Shown here piece by piece: positions 52,783 to 61,787 of a DNA stretch of 64,000 nt. The stretch spans positions 62,001 to 126,000 of the forward strand of contig NZ_JABFCN010000066.1 in the NCBI RefSeq assembly GCF_013087515.1, given 5' to 3'. Numbering within the stretch: position 1 is the first letter of the stretch; each line of letters starts with the position of its first letter. The notes beneath the pieces are model-generated. The model ran no database searches. It had not been told where the DNA came from and saw nothing but the letters and a program-made list of their open reading frames with translations. Position numbers and translations under genes: made by a program. The DNA is from Rhizobium sophorae (GTDB lineage: Bacteria; Pseudomonadota; Alphaproteobacteria; Rhizobiales; Rhizobiaceae).

Positions 52783-52908
52783 GAATATTCCTTCCTTTGC
52801 GGGCCCATATAGAACCTTTATCGCCAATTTTCGAGTGCGGAATCAAAGGCAGGAATATTTTCATAGAAAATGGCCGTTGACTCTTCATTAGCTCTCTGGA
52901 ATCTATAA

Positions 52909-52923
52909 GAACATAACAGGAAC
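52909..52923 (-). promoter_or_regulatory. LexA box upstream of imuA
   Basis: GAAC-N7-GAAC, which on the other strand is the alphaproteobacterial LexA site GTTC-N7-GTTC, lies 20 bases before the imuA start. A TTGACT at 52877-52882 may be the -35 element, with TATAAG at 52904 rather far away; the box would cover the promoter's -10 region. Confidence 0.9.
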
Positions 52924-52943
52924 AAGATGGATCGGAGAACGCC

Positions 52944-53888
52944 ATGGCGCAGCACGCCCTGGCGCGCGAGCGGCTTTTTGCGCTCCGCGAAACTATCGCC
53001 AGACTGGAGGGAAGGCCCGCGCCGGCGCTTGCTGCAGCGGAACGGGAAGCCCTGGCGGAAGGACGTAAGACCCGCCAGGAGCGCACTCTGCCGCCCCTGC
53101 CGTTTGGGGTGGAGTTTCTCGACGGGGCGCTGGAAGGCGGCCTGCCGCTCGATGCGATCACCGAATTCCGTTCCGCTCTGTCTCGTGATGCCGGTGCTGC
53201 AAGCGGGCTGGCGATGGCTGTTGCCGCGCGACTGCAAAAACAGGAGGCGGATGCCGGCCGCCTTCTGCCGTTGCTCTGGATCGGTGATGCCGTCGGCACG
53301 CTGGAGGCCGGCCGTCCCTATGCTCCCGGGCTTCGGGATTTCGGACTGAGCCCGGAGCGGTTTCTCCATGCCGCGCCGCGCAAGCTGGACGAGGCGCTCT
53401 GGCTGGCGGAGGTGGCGGTGGAAAGCGCTGCCTTCTCGGCCGTCATCTTCGAAGTGCGGGGCAATCCCGCCCATTTCGGCCTGACCGAAAGCCGCCGGCT
53501 CAGTCTCAGGGCGCATGCTGCCCGCCGTCCGCTCTTTCTTGTCCGTCAGGCCGGAGCGGAGGAGGCAAGCAGTGCGGCCTTCCGTCTGCATGTCGAACCA
53601 GCCCCGTCCGCTCTGCGGTCGTTGCCGGATGGATCGAAACTTTCCGGCAGCATCGGCAATCCGATTTTCCGTCTGACGCTGGAGAAGAGCCGAAATCCGG
53701 CCCCGCTCTCCTTTCTTCTGGAGTGGAATCCCCATGAACGAGAATTTCTCCCTGTCGCCGAACCAAACCTCGTTCGTCCTCCAGGCGAACAGTCAGCGCA
53801 TTCTGGCGCTCAGCTTCCCACATCTGCCAACGGACCGCATCGCCCGCAAGCGATGGGGGCTCTCCTGGCGTTCGAAAGGGCGTCCTGA
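52944..53888 (+). CDS. imuA: SOS mutagenesis protein ImuA
   Basis: ImuA is a RecA-like protein that works with ImuB and DnaE2 in damage-induced mutagenesis. The 314 residues contain the RecA/SulA-like core (GVEFLDGALEGGLPLDAITEF, LLWIGDAVGTLEAGRPYAPG, LFLVRQAG) up to PLSFLLEWNPHEREFLP at about 267, where conserved ImuA normally ends. About 50 further residues run on inside imuB in another frame and look non-conserved. GGAGA sets ATG 52944. The LexA box puts the operon under SOS control. Confidence 0.9.
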   Translation: MAQHALARERLFALRETIARLEGRPAPALAAAEREALAEGRKTRQERTLPPLPFGVEFLDGALEGGLPLDAITEFRSALSRDAGAASGLAMAVAARLQKQEADAGRLLPLLWIGDAVGTLEAGRPYAPGLRDFGLSPERFLHAAPRKLDEALWLAEVAVESAAFSAVIFEVRGNPAHFGLTESRRLSLRAHAARRPLFLVRQAGAEEASSAAFRLHVEPAPSALRSLPDGSKLSGSIGNPIFRLTLEKSRNPAPLSFLLEWNPHEREFLPVAEPNLVRPPGEQSAHSGAQLPTSANGPHRPQAMGALLAFERAS

Positions 53889-55344
53889 GACGCCGCCTAT
53901 CGTCTGTTCCGGCAAACTCAACAATGCCATGCGGCTGACGGCGCTGGACGAGTTGGCCGAGAGGCTGGGGTTGAAGAAGGAGATGGGCGTTGCCGAAGCG
54001 CGCGCCATGTACCCGATGCTCGAGGTCGCGGAAGAGGATCCGGCGGCCGACCGCCGGTTGCTGGAGGCAATTGCCGACTGGTGCGACCGCTATACGCCGC
54101 TGGTGGCGTTTGACGGCAAGGACGGCCTGTTTCTCGACATTAGCGGCTGCGCCCATCTTTTCGGCGGTGAAAAGGCGCTTCTCAAGGATGTGCTGTCGCG
54201 GCTTTTTCATATGGGGTTCGATGCCCGCGGCGCGATCTCATCGTCGCCCGGTCTTTCCTGGGCCGCGTCCCGCTTCGGGCAAGGCGGCGTGATCGAGGAC
54301 GAAGAGACGGAACATGTGCTGGTGTCCTTGCCGGTTGCAGCTTTGCGGCTGGAAGGACAAACCGTCGATGCCCTGAAGAAGCTCGGTCTGAAATATATCG
54401 GCGACGTCATCGATGCACCGCGAGCGCCGCTGACCCGACGGTTCGGCCCGGAGCCGCTTCTGCGTCTCGACCAGGCGCTGGGACGTGAAGAGGAGCCGGT
54501 CTCGCCTCGGCGTCCTGTTGCCAGCCTCTCGGCCGAAAGCCGGCTGATCGAGCCCATCGGGACGGAAGAGCAGATCCTTGCCGTCACCAGGCAGCTCGCC
54601 TTATCGCTGCAGCCGTCGCTGGAGGCGCGGGGGGCTGGCGGGCGGGTATTCGAACTGGTGCTGTTCCGCGTCGACGGCAGGGTCTTTCGTATCTCCGTCG
54701 GCGCTTCGCAGCCGCTTCGCGAACCAAAATTCATTGCCGGGCTTTTTTCCGAGCGATTGCAGGCGGTCTATGACGATCTCGATGCCGGCTATGGTTTCGA
54801 GATCCTGCGGTTGAATGTGTTGCGGCACGATCCCTTCAACGAGGCGCAGGGTGATTTCGAGGGCGGCCGTCAGGGAGAGATCTCGCTTTCGGCCTTCGTC
54901 GACCGGGTCTCGGCCCGGCTTGGTGCGGATTGCCTGCAAAGCTTCCAGCTCCGCGAGAGCCATGTGCCGGAACGCGCCGTCATCACGGTTCCTGTGATGG
55001 AGAGCCTTCCCAGGCGGAAGGCGGCGCAGGACATTCCTCTTCCTTTCCGCGAAGAGCGCCCGCTGCGGCTCTTTGCAACGCCGGAGCCCGTCGAGACCAT
55101 ACTTGCCGAAGTGCCCGATGGTCCGCCGCAGATCTTCCGCTGGCGACGCATGCAGCATCAGGTGGCAAGAAGCGAAGGGCCGGAACGGATTGCCATGGAG
55201 TGGTGGATCGATGGGGATGATGCCGAGGCGCGTGACTATTTCCGCATCGAGGACGAGACCGGACATCGCTTCTGGATCTATCGTCGCGGCTTCTATGGTC
55301 AGGAATTCCATCCTCGCTGGTTCATGCACGGTGTTTTCGCATGA
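53734..55344 (+). CDS. imuB: Y-family polymerase-like mutagenesis protein ImuB
   Basis: ImuB resembles Y-family polymerases but is thought to be catalytically inactive and to recruit DnaE2 and the beta clamp. The 536 residues have RILALSFPHLPTDRIARKRW, AEARAMYPMLEV and FDGKDGLFLDISGCAHLFGG, an arrangement without the full acidic triad, and a long C-terminal region. GGAGTGG upstream supports ATG 53734; this puts its first 52 codons in overlap with imuA. No GTG or TTG lies between the ATG and the conserved RILALSFP, so the overlap appears real. Its stop overlaps the dnaE2 ATG by four bases. Confidence 0.92.
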   Translation: MNENFSLSPNQTSFVLQANSQRILALSFPHLPTDRIARKRWGLSWRSKGRPETPPIVCSGKLNNAMRLTALDELAERLGLKKEMGVAEARAMYPMLEVAEEDPAADRRLLEAIADWCDRYTPLVAFDGKDGLFLDISGCAHLFGGEKALLKDVLSRLFHMGFDARGAISSSPGLSWAASRFGQGGVIEDEETEHVLVSLPVAALRLEGQTVDALKKLGLKYIGDVIDAPRAPLTRRFGPEPLLRLDQALGREEEPVSPRRPVASLSAESRLIEPIGTEEQILAVTRQLALSLQPSLEARGAGGRVFELVLFRVDGRVFRISVGASQPLREPKFIAGLFSERLQAVYDDLDAGYGFEILRLNVLRHDPFNEAQGDFEGGRQGEISLSAFVDRVSARLGADCLQSFQLRESHVPERAVITVPVMESLPRRKAAQDIPLPFREERPLRLFATPEPVETILAEVPDGPPQIFRWRRMQHQVARSEGPERIAMEWWIDGDDAEARDYFRIEDETGHRFWIYRRGFYGQEFHPRWFMHGVFA

Positions 55345-58300
55345 AGAGCGAACCCGCATTTTTCGAGATCGGCACGAGAACGAATTTCTCGTTTCTCGAA
55401 GGCGCCTCCGGCCCGGAAGAGATGGTCGTACAGGCCGCTCATCTCAGGCTCGGCGGCCTCGGGATTGCGGACCGGAATTCGGTTGCCGGCGTGGTGCGGG
55501 CGCATGCACAGGCGGAGCAGCTTGAGGAGAGATACAAAAACAAGGATGCGATTTTAGCCGAGACGAAGAAGAAAGGAAAAACGGAGGTCATTCTCGATCC
55601 TATCCGGGTTCAACCGGGCGCCCGTCTCGTCTTTTCCGATGGAACGCCTGATATCCTCGCTTATCCCTGTAATCGGCGAGGCTGGGCAAACCTTTGCCGT
55701 CTTCTGAGCGCCGGCAATCTGAAGGAGGAATCGGTCAAGGGAAGTTGCATTCTGACGGAAGCGGAACTCATGGAATGGGGGGACGAGATGATGCTTGCCC
55801 TCGTTCCCGATCGGACTCTTGTCGAGAGCCAGGCCGGGCAGTCGGCACTGGAGGATTATCTGGAGCGGTTTCGCAGACGGTTCGGCAAGGCTTTTTTTAT
55901 GGCGCTGGCGCCAGCCTATGACGGCCGCGATAGGCAGGTCTTTGCGGTGCTTGCCATGCTTGCGGTACGAAATCGTCTGCCGCTGATTGCGACCAACCAG
56001 CCGCTTTACCATCATCCTGAACGCCGGCCGCTTTCGGATGTCGTCATCGCGATCCGGGAGCATGTGCAGATACCACAAGCCGGATTTCTGCTGGCGCCGA
56101 ATGCCGAGCGCTACCTCAAGGATTCACGTGAAATGGTCCGGATCTTCCGGGACTATCCTGATGCGATCGAAAATACGCAGGTATTTTTCGACAGGCTGAC
56201 CTTTTCGCTGAAGGAACTGGAGCACAATTATCCGCCAGAAAACGATCCCGGCGAAACGCCGCAGGAGACACTCGAAAGGCTGACGAGGGCGGGAGCGGCA
56301 AGACGCTATCCCGAGGGTATTCCGCCCAAGGTTGCACCGCAGATCGAGTATGAACTCGATCTGATTGGAAGGAAGAAATATGCCTCCTATTTCCTGACGG
56401 TTCACAGGATTATCCAGCACGCCCGCTATGAGCTCAAGGTTTTGTGCCAGGGACGCGGATCGGCGGCAAACTCGGTCATCTGCTATTGCCTTGAGATAAC
56501 GGAAGTCGATCCTCAAAAGAGCACGCTGCTCTTCGATCGTTTCATTTCGATGGATCGGGATGAACCGCCGGATATCGATGTCGATTTCGAACATGACCGG
56601 CGCGAAGAGGTCATCCAGTTCATCTACAAGAGATACGGCATAGAACATGCCGGACTGACGGCGGGGGTGACCACCTACCGGACCCGTTCGGCCGGCCGTG
56701 AGGTCGCCAAGGCGTTCGGACTGTCGGAGGATGTGCAATCGGCGATCAGCAGTCTCGTCTGGGGCTGGTCCGAAGACAATCTCTCGGAACGGGATGCCAA
56801 GGCAGCTGGCCTCGACATCAAGGATCCTGTGTCACAGAACGTGCTGAAATATGCCTCCGAGCTTCTCGGCTTTCCCCGCCACCTCACCCAGCATGTCGGC
56901 GGCTTCGTCATCACACGGGACCGGCTCGACGAGGTGGTGCCGATCATGAAGACGGCGATGCCGGATCGCTACATGATCGAGTGGGACAAGGACGACCTCG
57001 ACAACGTCAAGATCCTCAAGGTGGATGTGCTGGCGCTCGGCATGCTGACCTGCCTGCGGAAGGCCTTCTCGCTGCTTGAATTGCATTACGACGTGAAGAA
57101 GACGCTCGCAGACCTCGGCAACAAGGAGCATGGAGACGAAGGCGAGCCGGTTTACGAGATGATGGGCCGGGCCGATACGCTCGGCGTCTTCCAGATCGAA
57201 AGCCGGGCGCAGATGAGCATGCTGCCGCGTCTGAAGCCGAAGCTATTCTACGATCTCGTCATCGAGGTGGCGATCGTGCGGCCAGGGCCGATCCAGGGCG
57301 ACATGGTGCATCCCTATCTGAAGCGCCGGGAGCAGCGGGCCAAGAACATCCCGATCGAATATCCGAGCAAGGAGCTGGAAACGGTTCTGGAAAGAACCCT
57401 CGGCGTGCCCTTGTTCCAGGAACAGGCTATGCAGATCGCCATTACCGCCGCAGGCTTCAAACCGGCGGAAGCCGACAAGCTTCGCAGAGCGATGGCGACA
57501 TTCAAAAGAACCGGTACGATCGGCAATTTCGAAAAGCGGTTCATCGAGGGAATGGTCTCAAGGGGCTATGCCCAGGAATTCGCGCAGCAGTGTTTCAACC
57601 AGATCAAGGGCTTCGGCGAATACGGCTTCCCGGAAAGCCATGCCGCTTCCTTCGCGCTGCTCGTCTATGCCTCCTCATGGCTCAAGGCCTATTATCCCGA
57701 CGTCTTCTGCGCGGCGATGCTGAACTCTCAGCCGATGGGCTTTTATGCACCGGCGCAGCTGGTGCGGGATGCACGCGAGCACGGGGTAAGGATCCTGCCG
57801 GTCGATATCAATGAATCGAACTGGGATTGCGGGCTGGAAGAAGCTGTCTTCGATCAGAATGCCGTCGATTTCCGGCATGAGAAGATGCGCGCGATCATCA
57901 AGTCCCGGCATGCGGTGCGGCTCGGCTTCCGGCAAATCAAGGGCCTTTCGACAGACGATGTGGAACAGCTGATCAGTCATCGAGGCGAAGGCTACAGCTC
58001 GGTGCGGGATCTCTGGCTACGCTCCGGTCTGCAGAAGTCGGTCATCGAGCGACTGGCGGATGCCGATGCGTTCCAGTCCCTCAAACTGTCACGACGCGAC
58101 GCGCTCTGGGCGGTACGGGCGCTGGATGTGAAGAGCGCGGCCGAGGAACTGCCGCTTTTCGAGCAGGTCCGTCATGTCGACCTCCAGGCCGAGCCTGTAG
58201 CGAAGCTGCCGGAAATGCTACCGGGAGAGCAGGTCATCGAGGACTATCGTTATCTCTCACTGTCGCTGAAAGCGCATCCCGTCTCCTTCCTGCGTGAGGA

Positions 58301-58805
58301 ATTGCGCAAGGCCGGTGTGACGCGCAATGTCGATCTGTTGAAGGTCACGAACGGAAAGAGGGTGACGATCGCGGGCCTCGTGCTGGTGCGCCAGCGGCCG
58401 GGTTCGGCCAAAGGTGTGATCTTCATGACGCTGGAAGACGAGACCGGGGTTGCCAATGCGATCGTCTGGAACAAGATATTCGACAAATACCGCTCGGTCG
58501 TGATGGGCGCCCGGCTGGTGAAAATCCGCGGCAGGCTGCAAAGCCAGAGCGGGGTGATCCATACCGTCGTCGAGCATATCGAGGACATGACGCCGGCGCT
58601 CGGTATCCTGCGACGCGAGGCCCGGCGTTTCGGCGTCTGCAAGCGGGCAGACGAGGTGCTGAGGCCGGGTGCCGATCAGCGGCAGAAAAAGCTTGCGAAT
58701 GTGCAGGAGATGGCCGAGCTGGAAAAACGGATTGTTGCCACAGGCCGCCATGCTGGCGCGGCAGAAACCGCCCAAGTGATGCCGCGCGGACGCAACTTTC
58801 ATTAA
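55341..58805 (+). CDS. dnaE2: Error-prone DNA polymerase DnaE2
   Basis: This is the C-family polymerase that carries out translesion synthesis in the imuA-imuB-dnaE2 system. The 1154 residues have the N-terminal PHP domain (EIGTRTNFSFLEGASG), the catalytic palm with PPDIDVDFEHDRREEVI, the GRGSAANSVICYCLEIT block, fingers and tandem helix-hairpin-helix region, and the C-terminal OB domain (TIAGLVLVRQRPGSAKGVIF). It is shorter than replicative DnaE1 and ends in a basic tail. Its start sits in the imuB stop (ATGA). A weak parS-like sequence at 56120-56135 is in the coding region. Confidence 0.95.
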   Translation: MKSEPAFFEIGTRTNFSFLEGASGPEEMVVQAAHLRLGGLGIADRNSVAGVVRAHAQAEQLEERYKNKDAILAETKKKGKTEVILDPIRVQPGARLVFSDGTPDILAYPCNRRGWANLCRLLSAGNLKEESVKGSCILTEAELMEWGDEMMLALVPDRTLVESQAGQSALEDYLERFRRRFGKAFFMALAPAYDGRDRQVFAVLAMLAVRNRLPLIATNQPLYHHPERRPLSDVVIAIREHVQIPQAGFLLAPNAERYLKDSREMVRIFRDYPDAIENTQVFFDRLTFSLKELEHNYPPENDPGETPQETLERLTRAGAARRYPEGIPPKVAPQIEYELDLIGRKKYASYFLTVHRIIQHARYELKVLCQGRGSAANSVICYCLEITEVDPQKSTLLFDRFISMDRDEPPDIDVDFEHDRREEVIQFIYKRYGIEHAGLTAGVTTYRTRSAGREVAKAFGLSEDVQSAISSLVWGWSEDNLSERDAKAAGLDIKDPVSQNVLKYASELLGFPRHLTQHVGGFVITRDRLDEVVPIMKTAMPDRYMIEWDKDDLDNVKILKVDVLALGMLTCLRKAFSLLELHYDVKKTLADLGNKEHGDEGEPVYEMMGRADTLGVFQIESRAQMSMLPRLKPKLFYDLVIEVAIVRPGPIQGDMVHPYLKRREQRAKNIPIEYPSKELETVLERTLGVPLFQEQAMQIAITAAGFKPAEADKLRRAMATFKRTGTIGNFEKRFIEGMVSRGYAQEFAQQCFNQIKGFGEYGFPESHAASFALLVYASSWLKAYYPDVFCAAMLNSQPMGFYAPAQLVRDAREHGVRILPVDINESNWDCGLEEAVFDQNAVDFRHEKMRAIIKSRHAVRLGFRQIKGLSTDDVEQLISHRGEGYSSVRDLWLRSGLQKSVIERLADADAFQSLKLSRRDALWAVRALDVKSAAEELPLFEQVRHVDLQAEPVAKLPEMLPGEQVIEDYRYLSLSLKAHPVSFLREELRKAGVTRNVDLLKVTNGKRVTIAGLVLVRQRPGSAKGVIFMTLEDETGVANAIVWNKIFDKYRSVVMGARLVKIRGRLQSQSGVIHTVVEHIEDMTPALGILRREARRFGVCKRADEVLRPGADQRQKKLANVQEMAELEKRIVATGRHAGAAETAQVMPRGRNFH

Positions 58806-59014
58806 AAATGCATCGCACCGATAAGGACCATACGGCGCGCCTTTATTTGCTTATGGCGTCATCATCCTGAAACCGCTGCATAATCCCGGACGATATGCAT
58901 GGAGGTCTCACCGGACACCGCTGTTCAATGATGCAGGACTCGAATTTTTTCTTGACAGCCACCATCTTCTTTAGCAGAAAACACGATAGTCAGTGTCATG
59001 TTTGGAATGAAGAC

Positions 59015-59326
59015 GTGCTCGTCTGCAGCTGCAATTATATAACCGATAAAGAAATCCGGGAGGTTATCACCAACCTTCTCGATGAAGACTGTTGGCAGCT
59101 TATCGTGCCTGCGAAGGTCTACCACGCCATGGAAAAACGCGGCCGCTGCTGCGGCTGTTTCCCCAACGTCGTCGACATCATTATCCAGACGACCGAGGAA
59201 TATCACGCCCGTCGCCACTCGACGGAGACCGAAATATTTGATTTCATGTCCCGCTTGAAACAATTCCATGAGGAAAACAGGAGAGCGGACATTGAAAGGC
59301 GACAAAAAGGTCATCGAGCGGCTTAA
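59015..59326 (+). CDS. bfd: Bacterioferritin-associated ferredoxin, extended type
   Basis: Bfd passes electrons to bacterioferritin to release stored iron. The four cysteines of its [2Fe-2S] cluster are seen in LVCSCNYITDKEI and RCCGCFPNV. From GTG 59015 the product has 103 residues; the E. coli protein has 64, and the extra C-terminal half (EEYHARRHSTETEIFDF and a basic tail) is a rhizobial extension. GTG is chosen because it opens just before the conserved LVCSCN; the frame continues 120 bases upstream without conserved content. The gap before it has TTGACA at 58952 but no clear iron-regulator box. It overlaps bfr by 35 bases. Confidence 0.88.
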   Translation: MLVCSCNYITDKEIREVITNLLDEDCWQLIVPAKVYHAMEKRGRCCGCFPNVVDIIIQTTEEYHARRHSTETEIFDFMSRLKQFHEENRRADIERRQKGHRAA

Positions 59327-59777
59327 CGAGGCGTTGTTCCTCGAACTCGGTGCGGTCAACCAATACTGGGTTCATTATCGTCTTCTTGAGGACTGGGGCT
59401 ACACCAAGCTCGCCAAGAAGGAGCGCGCCGAATCCATCGAAGAGATGCACCATGCCGACCGGCTTGTCGCACGTATCATCTTCCTCGAAGGCCATCCCAA
59501 TCTGCAGACTCTTGCACCTCTGCGCATCGGCCAGAACGTCAAGGAAGTTCTGGAAGCCGATCTTGCGGGCGAGTACGACGCCCGCGCGGCCTACAAAAAG
59601 TCGCGCGATATCTGTCATGACGCCGGCGACTACGTTTCCATGAAACTTTTCGAGGAGCTGCTGGCGGACGAGGAAGGTCATATCGACTTCCTCGAAACAC
59701 AGATCGACCTGCTCGAGAAAATCGGCGAGAGCAAATACGGCCAGCTCAACGCCGATTCCGCCAACGAAGCCGAATAG
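59292..59777 (+). CDS. bfr: Bacterioferritin
   Basis: Bfr is the 24-mer haem-containing iron-storage protein. The 161-residue protein has the ferroxidase residues in ALFLELGAVNQYWVHY (Glu18), SIEEMHHADR (Glu51, His54, with haem-ligand Met52), DLAGEYDA (Glu94) and LADEEGHIDFLE (Glu127, His130). The start is TTG 59292, giving LKGDKKVIERLNEA, with GGAG eight bases before it; an ATG at 59268 would add a non-conserved leader. It overlaps the bfd end and is translationally coupled to it. Confidence 0.95.
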   Translation: MKGDKKVIERLNEALFLELGAVNQYWVHYRLLEDWGYTKLAKKERAESIEEMHHADRLVARIIFLEGHPNLQTLAPLRIGQNVKEVLEADLAGEYDARAAYKKSRDICHDAGDYVSMKLFEELLADEEGHIDFLETQIDLLEKIGESKYGQLNADSANEAE

Positions 59778-59792
59778 TATTCGAACGAGATA

Positions 59793-59813
59793 CCGGCCGC
59801 CTATGGCGGCCGG
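59793..59813 (+). terminator. Hairpin after bfr
   Basis: CCGGCCGCC/GGCGGCCGG, a nine-base perfect stem with a TAT loop, lies 15 bases after the bfr stop. No T run follows. It faces rppH, whose stop is 130 bases away; the rest of the gap is featureless. Confidence 0.5.
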
Positions 59814-59944
59814 GGTTACCTATCGAATTATCCGCTGCCAGCCACCGCGATCGGCTGCATCAAACCGGATCGAAACCGGTGCCCCTTATTTCCATTTGCT
59901 GAAATCAAAAACGGACCTGATCAATCGCGATCATGCTGTATCGA

Positions 59945-60478
59945 TCAATCTTCGGATTGTAGGGCTGCCAGATGCTGGAACTCGGCCACAACCTGGTCGT
60001 AGACGGCGCGCTTGAAGGGCACGATCAGCCCCGGCAGTTGCTGCATCGGCTTCCATTCCCAGGCATCGAATTCCGGCTCGTGGCCGCCAGGCGGCGGATT
60101 GATAGCGATCTCGCTGTCATCGCCGTCGAAGCGGAAGGCGAACCAGCGCTGCGTCTGGCCGCGGAATTTCCCCTTCAGCCCGATGCCGATCAGTGCCGGC
60201 GGCAGATCGTAGTTGATCCAATCTCTCGCTTCGGCAAGCAGGGTCACCGTCTTGATGCCGGTCTCCTCGTAAAGCTCGCGATAGGCAGCGTCCAGTGGAT
60301 CCTCGCCCTTGTCGATGCCACCCTGCGGCATCTGCCAGAGCTGCGGCGAGCCGTCATATTCGGAATTGCCGTCGGAGATGCGTCTTCCCGCCCAGACAAG
60401 GCCATCGCGGTTCAGGATCATCACGCCGACGCAGGGGCGGTAGGGCAGATCCTCGGCCTTCACGGTCGCCTGGCTCAT
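59945..60478 (-). CDS. rppH: RNA pyrophosphohydrolase RppH
   Basis: RppH removes pyrophosphate from mRNA 5' ends and starts RNA decay. The 177-residue protein has the Nudix box pattern GG-x5-E-x7-RELYEETG at about 55-77, the RPCVGVMILNRDGLVWAGRR start and the DAWEWKPM region of the family. Its length suits the rhizobial NudH/RppH subgroup. It is followed upstream on the same strand by the polysaccharide deacetylase and ctpA genes, with a 36-bp gap to the former. Confidence 0.94.
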   Translation of the reverse strand: MSQATVKAEDLPYRPCVGVMILNRDGLVWAGRRISDGNSEYDGSPQLWQMPQGGIDKGEDPLDAAYRELYEETGIKTVTLLAEARDWINYDLPPALIGIGLKGKFRGQTQRWFAFRFDGDDSEIAINPPPGGHEPEFDAWEWKPMQQLPGLIVPFKRAVYDQVVAEFQHLAALQSED

Positions 60479-60514
60479 CTTGTTCTCCGTTCTGGATTCT
60501 TCTCAAGGATACTC

Positions 60515-61711
60515 TCAAGGATTCTTGGGGTCGTTGGAAAGGGCGGCAACGCCGACGATCTCGATGCCGCGCATCGCGGCCTCCTCGCTCCACTTGGCGA
60601 TGGCGTCAACGCTCTCATCGAAAGCCGAGGCGACGCCGATCGCCTGGCCGTTCTTGCGGGCGATGCGCTCGAGCTCGTCGAGCTTTTTCAGGACAGCGTT
60701 GATATCAAGCTGGCCGTCGAGCTGCAGGTCGGCGAAGGCATAAGGCAGTTCGGTTCCCTTGGCGATCGCAGCCGTCTTCGACTGCGCCGATGTGCCGTCG
60801 TCGAGAAACAGCAACCCGCGCTTGCCGATGTCGCGCATGACAGGCTCCATGGCGGCGGGATCAGACAGGAAACGGCCGCCGAGATAATTCATGACGCCGG
60901 TATAGTTGGTGATCTCGCCCATCGCCTTGTGCAGGTTCTCGATGTTGCGGGCGGCCGGTTTCGTGGTCAGCAGCGTTTCGGGGCCTGGATCGTTCGCCGG
61001 GTAATCAAAGGGTTCGAGCGGCACCTGCAAAAGGATCTCGTGACCGCCGCGGCGGGCTTCCTGCATCCAGCGCTGCAGGCTGTTGCCGCTTGCGGCAAAA
61101 GCGAAGGTGATCTCTTCCGGCAATTCCGCGATGGCGCGCTGCGTTCCGGTCTGGCTGAGCCCGAGGCCGCTGACGACGATGGCGATGCGGACGCCGCGCG
61201 CGCCGGACGAGGGACGCGCATATTGATCCATCGGCCGCCGGCCATCGGGGCCGATGATCGGCAGCCTGCCAAAAGGCGTCTCTTCGAGCAGCGCTTCATT
61301 AGGCTGGGCTGCCATGCGCGGATCCTGGCCGATCTGCATGGCGTCGACCAGCACCGGCCCGCCGCCGTCGCGCGAGCGGGGACTGTACTTGGTGACCACC
61401 GAGCCGTCGCCAGTGACCATCTGCTCGACATTGGCGCCCGAACGCGGCTCGGCGCGGGGCATGCCGTCTGCCGCTTGGCTCGTGGTGGCCGTCGGCGGCT
61501 GAGGGCTATTGGCAGGGGGTGTTGCGGCTTGTTCGGCCGCCGGCGGTTTGGTGCGTTCGAGCCCATCGCCGCGAAATGCCGTATAGAGCGAAAAGCCGCC
61601 TATCGCGAAAAGGCAAAGACTGGCGGCGATACGACCGAGGCGCAGGACACCTGGGCGCCGGCGGCCGGTTTTGCGGTTGCGGCCCAAAGGCGCATGCAGG
61701 TCCGTTCCCAA
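60515..61711 (-). CDS. Divergent polysaccharide deacetylase family protein (YibQ-like)
   Basis: A 398-residue protein of the divergent polysaccharide deacetylase family, which lies between ctpA and rppH in rhizobia. The N-terminus has one membrane span (SLCLFAIGGFSLYTAF, about 30-45) after a basic segment, then a low-complexity proline/alanine linker, then the catalytic-type barrel (IAIVVSGLGLSQTG, HEILLQVPLEPFDYP, NYLGGRFLSD, LFLDDGTSAQS). The start is TTG 61711 with GGAGCGG upstream; no ATG is near. It probably acts in the periplasm; no substrate is known. Its promoter must lie after the ctpA terminator. Confidence 0.85.
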   Translation of the reverse strand: MGTDLHAPLGRNRKTGRRRPGVLRLGRIAASLCLFAIGGFSLYTAFRGDGLERTKPPAAEQAATPPANSPQPPTATTSQAADGMPRAEPRSGANVEQMVTGDGSVVTKYSPRSRDGGGPVLVDAMQIGQDPRMAAQPNEALLEETPFGRLPIIGPDGRRPMDQYARPSSGARGVRIAIVVSGLGLSQTGTQRAIAELPEEITFAFAASGNSLQRWMQEARRGGHEILLQVPLEPFDYPANDPGPETLLTTKPAARNIENLHKAMGEITNYTGVMNYLGGRFLSDPAAMEPVMRDIGKRGLLFLDDGTSAQSKTAAIAKGTELPYAFADLQLDGQLDINAVLKKLDELERIARKNGQAIGVASAFDESVDAIAKWSEEAAMRGIEIVGVAALSNDPKNP

Positions 61712-61746
61712 TTTTTTGCCCGCTCCAAAACCGGGAAACAGCAGAA

Positions 61747-61780
61747 AAACTCAAGGCCGGGCGAGTGCCCGGCCTTGAGT
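61747..61780 (-). terminator. Terminator of ctpA
   Basis: A 15-base perfect stem, AACTCAAGGCCGGGC/GCCCGGCCTTGAGTT with a GAGT loop, runs into TTTTTC on the minus strand, seven bases after the ctpA stop. It is the strongest hairpin in the window. Confidence 0.95.
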
Positions 61781-61787
61781 TGATCGA

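Noticed and set aside
56120..56135. GGATTCACGTGAAATG in dnaE2 as parS
   Set aside because: The core is intact but four outer positions differ, and it lies in conserved coding sequence; recorded only as weak.
58806..59014. Irr or RirA binding site before bfd
   Set aside because: Expected for iron genes, but no sequence close to the known boxes was found; only TTGACA is visible.
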